Below, one piece after another: positions 61,669 to 64,000 of a stretch of 64,000 bases of DNA (positions are counted from its first letter, which is position 1; the number at the start of each line of letters is the position of its first letter). This stretch comes from Streptomyces fildesensis. GTDB taxonomy: Bacteria > Actinomycetota > Actinomycetes > Streptomycetales > Streptomycetaceae. A program made the translations under genes and the position numbers. The notes under the pieces are model-generated. The model was not told where the DNA came from. It ran no database searches and saw only the letters and a program-made list of their open reading frames with translations. The stretch spans positions 23,081-87,080 of the forward strand of contig NZ_JAAIKO010000038.1 in assembly GCF_016107395.1 (NCBI RefSeq), written 5' to 3'.

Positions 61669-63066
61669 GTGACCGGCCGGACCGGCGGCCGCCCGGGGTG
61701 GCGGCCCCGGGGTTGGCTGAGCGGCATCCGGCTCCGGTTGACCCTGCTCGCCGTCCTCGTCGTCGGCATCGGCCTGGTAATCGCCTCGGTGCTGGTCCTC
61801 CTCCTGGTCCGGCACGACCTCACCGGCAACGCGCAGACCGCCGCCCGGCAGCGGGCCCGGGACACGGTGGCGGAGCTGGGCTCGGGGGCGCTGCCGAGGC
61901 CGCCGGACGCCGGTGAGGACAGCCCGGTCGTACAGATCGTGGACCGGCACGGCAACGTGCTGGCATCGAGCCCCGAGCTGCGTGGCCACGGCCCGCTCCT
62001 GCCGCAGCGCGCCACGGACCAGCATTCCGTCAGCGCGACGCTGCACAAGCCGCCGATCGGTGACGGCGCCGCGTACTGGGCCGTCGGCCTTCCGGCGGAC
62101 CACGCCGGCCAGCCGGTCTCGGTCTACGCCGCCGCCTCGCTCGAACCCGTCGATGAAGGCGTCCAGGCCGCGCTGTCCGCCCTGCTCATCGCGTGCCCGG
62201 CCCTCCTGCTCGTGGGCGGCGGTACGGCGTGGCTGCTGGTGGGCCGGGCGCTGCGGCCGGTGGAGGCGATGCGCCGGCAGGTCGCGGAGATCACCTCCAG
62301 CGAGCTCGACCGCAGAGTTCCCGAGCTCCCCGGCACCGACGAACTGGGCCGGCTGGCCAGGACGATGAACGCGATGCTGGAGCGCCTCCAGCAGGCGGGC
62401 GAGCGCCAGCGGCAGTTCGTCAGCGACGCCTCGCACGAGCTGCGCAGCCCGCTGGCGGCGCTCAAGGCACGTACCGAGGTCGGGCTGGCGCACCCCGCGG
62501 GCACCGACTGGCACGTTCTCGCCCGGGATGTGCACCGAGAGACCGACCGGCTGGACCGGCTGGTCACGGAGTTGCTGCTGCTCTCGGGCACCGGCGCACC
62601 CCAGGACCCCCGTGAGGTCTCGGAAGTGGACCTGGACGAGCTGGTGCTGCTGGAGGCGGCGGCGATCCGGGCCAGGGGCGAGGTCGAGGTCGACCTGTCC
62701 GGGCTGTCCGCCGTACGGGTAAGGGGTCGCGCCGGGCAACTGCGGGCCGTGGTCCGCAACCTGCTCGACAACGCGGAGCGGCATACGGACTCCGTCGTCC
62801 GCGTCTCCCTCGCCGCCGACGAGAACGGGGTGGAGCTCGTCGTGGCCGATGACGGTCCCGGAGTCGCGTCCGAGTACCGGGAGCGCGTCTTCGACCGGTT
62901 CTTCCGGGTCCAGGGCGCCCGCGACCGGGACAGCGGCGGCGTGGGACTCGGGCTGGCCATCGTCCGCGACGTGGCGGCCGCGCACGGCGGGCGGGCGTGG
63001 ATCGCCGATTCACCCAAAGGCGCGGAGTTCCACGTCCGGCTCCCGTTCAGCGGTCAGGCGTACTGA
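61669..63066 (+). CDS. Sensor histidine kinase
   Basis: A 465-residue kinase starting at GTG 61669. A first membrane helix at about residues 24-47 (LTLLAVLVVGIGLVIASVLV), an extracytoplasmic sensor of about 120 residues, a second helix (ALSALLIACPALLLVGGGTA), a HAMP domain, then the H-box FVSDASHELRSPL (H256), N-box NLLDNAERHTD, and G-boxes DDGPGV and GVGLGLAIV. Complete and paired with the regulator at 60964. Probably senses envelope stress or the transported compound. Confidence 0.95.
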   Translation: MTGRTGGRPGWRPRGWLSGIRLRLTLLAVLVVGIGLVIASVLVLLLVRHDLTGNAQTAARQRARDTVAELGSGALPRPPDAGEDSPVVQIVDRHGNVLASSPELRGHGPLLPQRATDQHSVSATLHKPPIGDGAAYWAVGLPADHAGQPVSVYAAASLEPVDEGVQAALSALLIACPALLLVGGGTAWLLVGRALRPVEAMRRQVAEITSSELDRRVPELPGTDELGRLARTMNAMLERLQQAGERQRQFVSDASHELRSPLAALKARTEVGLAHPAGTDWHVLARDVHRETDRLDRLVTELLLLSGTGAPQDPREVSEVDLDELVLLEAAAIRARGEVEVDLSGLSAVRVRGRAGQLRAVVRNLLDNAERHTDSVVRVSLAADENGVELVVADDGPGVASEYRERVFDRFFRVQGARDRDSGGVGLGLAIVRDVAAAHGGRAWIADSPKGAEFHVRLPFSGQAY

Positions 63067-63435
63067 CCCGCGGTGCGGTGGGCACCCCGCGGCACATCCG
63101 CACCGGAACAGCCCACGGGTGCCGTCCGCCACGCGGGGCGCCCGCAGCAACAAGTACGCCGTGACTACAGAAGACTTGCCCGGGGACCAGATCGGCCAGG
63201 TGAAGCAAGAGACTTACGGCCTTACCGGGTTGTGGCTGGATGGACGCGCTTTCGCAAGAGGGCGAAGCCCGCACGTCCGAACATCTGGCGGTCCGTTTCG
63301 GAGCAGGGCTGGGCGGTGCGATCGCGCCTTCGGGGCCTGACCGGGGGAGAGTACGCCGATCGCGCTCCAGTCGGCCTGGCGTGCCTAACCTCGCGCTTTC
63401 ACGAGGCAGGTTGTCCGATACTTGATCAAATCAGC
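63067..63435. other. Intergenic region after the kinase
   Basis: About 370 bases without a convincing gene. A loose GC-rich stem (CCGCGGTGC with GCACCCCGCGG near 63068-63092) right after the kinase stop may terminate transcription. The rest shows no clear feature. Confidence 0.4.
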
Positions 63436-63508
63436 GGAGAGTGCTCCTGACCTGCAACGATGGGACTTGTCTAGGGTCCTGCTGGCTGCACGGAAAAGAG
63501 CACTCTCC
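63436..63508. repeat. 11-base inverted repeat preceding the transposase
   Basis: GGAGAGTGCTC at 63436-63446 and GAGCACTCTCC at 63498-63508 are exact inverted copies 51 bases apart. The right copy ends two bases before the transposase start. It may belong to the insertion-sequence end. Confidence 0.5.
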
Positions 63509-63510
63509 AG

Positions 63511-63927
63511 GTGAGCAAGCGTATCGGGTTGTACCGCGTGTCCGCGTTGAGGGCGGTGGCAGCGGAGCCGTCTCGCAGGCCGGGGCGGTGCTGCTGGTCG
63601 AGACGGTCCGCAAGTCCGGCCTGGACACCGCGATATCGGCGGCATTGGCGCCGTGGCGCAAGCCGCGGGCGGTGCACGACCCGGGCAAGGTCCTTTTGGA
63701 TGTCGCGCTCGCAGTCGCTTTGGGCGGGGACTGCCTGGCCGATGTCGCCATGCTGCGGGCCGAGCCCGACGTGTTCGGCCCGGTGGCATCCGACCCCGGT
63801 CTCCCGGCTCATTGACGCCCTTGCCGCAGCCGGACCCAAGGCACTGGCCGCGATCCGGTCGGCGCGGGCCGCAGCACGATCGCGAGTCTGGGACCTGGCC
63901 ACGGCGGACCCAAGCGGGGCAACATAG
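63511..63927 (+). pseudogene. IS1380-family transposase, frameshifted
   Basis: Begins GTG AGC AAG CGT as SKRIGLY, then a one-base loss near 63535 moves the frame to PRVRVEGGGSGAVSQAGAVL, VRKSGLDTAISAALAPWRKP and HDPGKVLLDVALAVALGGDC, DVAMLRAEPDVFGPVASDP. Another shift near 63795 restores the first frame for VSRLIDALAAAGPKALAAIR until the stop at 63927. This is the N-terminal third of an IS1380-type DDE transposase (usually about 450 residues). Inactive; whether the rest follows cannot be seen before the window ends. Confidence 0.75.
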
Positions 63928-64000
63928 CGCGGGATCGCCGGTTAGTACTGCAACCGCATGTGGTGTGACTGTTGGCGGTGTGGCTCGTTGGTCCGACTGT

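Noticed and set aside
63073..63450. 125-codon plus-strand frame after the histidine kinase
   Set aside because: No ribosome site or family signal, and composition like random GC-rich sequence.

Overview
The window looks like a piece of a Streptomyces chromosome. It is very GC-rich throughout and start codons are often GTG. It carries genus hallmarks: a tyrosinase/caddie pair (melC1-melC2), a DasR-like operator, a LAxTG sortase substrate, an EfeO/EfeB iron pair, a Pnkp/Hen1 RNA-repair pair, DUF6415/DUF6302 proteins and rare TTA codons. No tRNA, rRNA or CRISPR array was seen.

Layout. (a) 1-6.7 kb is an accessory block: a HAD-like protein; a tight three-gene cassette of membrane-anchored protein, trypsin-like protease and TPR protein with an effector-like C-terminus; a Nudix hydrolase with a viperin-like radical SAM enzyme; and an aminoglycoside-phosphotransferase-fold protein. 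(b) 6.7-16 kb is secretion and small enzymes: a divergent GH16 glucanase / ThuA-domain protein pair sharing nearly the same ricin-type lectin tail, a membrane-protein gene broken by an in-frame stop, a subtilisin, a VOC protein and a frame-scrambled membrane pseudogene. (c) 15.6-22.6 kb holds melC1-melC2, efeO-efeB without an adjacent permease, and a wall-anchored phosphoesterase. (d) 22.7-28.4 kb holds small regulator/enzyme pairs (TetR/aldehyde dehydrogenase, MarR/dienelactone hydrolase). (e) 28.4-35.4 kb is RNA repair and ribosome protection: hen1-pnkp, a DUF805 protein and an OtrA-type GTPase with a structured leader. (f) 35.4-44.4 kb is ordinary metabolism and regulation, ending in an asparagine-synthetase-like gene followed by a thiolase homologue that has lost two catalytic residues.

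(g) 44.4-55.6 kb is a mosaic of integrated and decaying DNA. It contains a doubly broken tyrosine integrase with an intact excisionase-like gene, a phage head-protein scrap, and an FxLD lanthipeptide locus. That locus has an XRE regulator, a YdcF protein, a broken WbqC gene, a divergent four-gene regulatory operon, an isoaspartate-type methyltransferase and a 62-residue precursor peptide. No lanthionine dehydratase or cyclase is present. The locus stops abruptly against the remnant of an RHS-repeat gene, and beyond it lie the stumps of a two-component system. (h) 55.6-63.1 kb is an intact export/sensing unit: FtsX-type permease, two ABC ATPases and a lipoprotein, divergent from an OmpR-type regulator and its histidine kinase. 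(i) The window ends in a frameshifted IS1380-type transposase.

The most interesting systems are the protease/TPR cassette and its viperin-like neighbour (possible defence functions, several TTA codons), the stripped FxLD lanthipeptide locus, and the catalytically altered thiolase beside asnB. Family names come from recognising motifs by eye. No database search was run.
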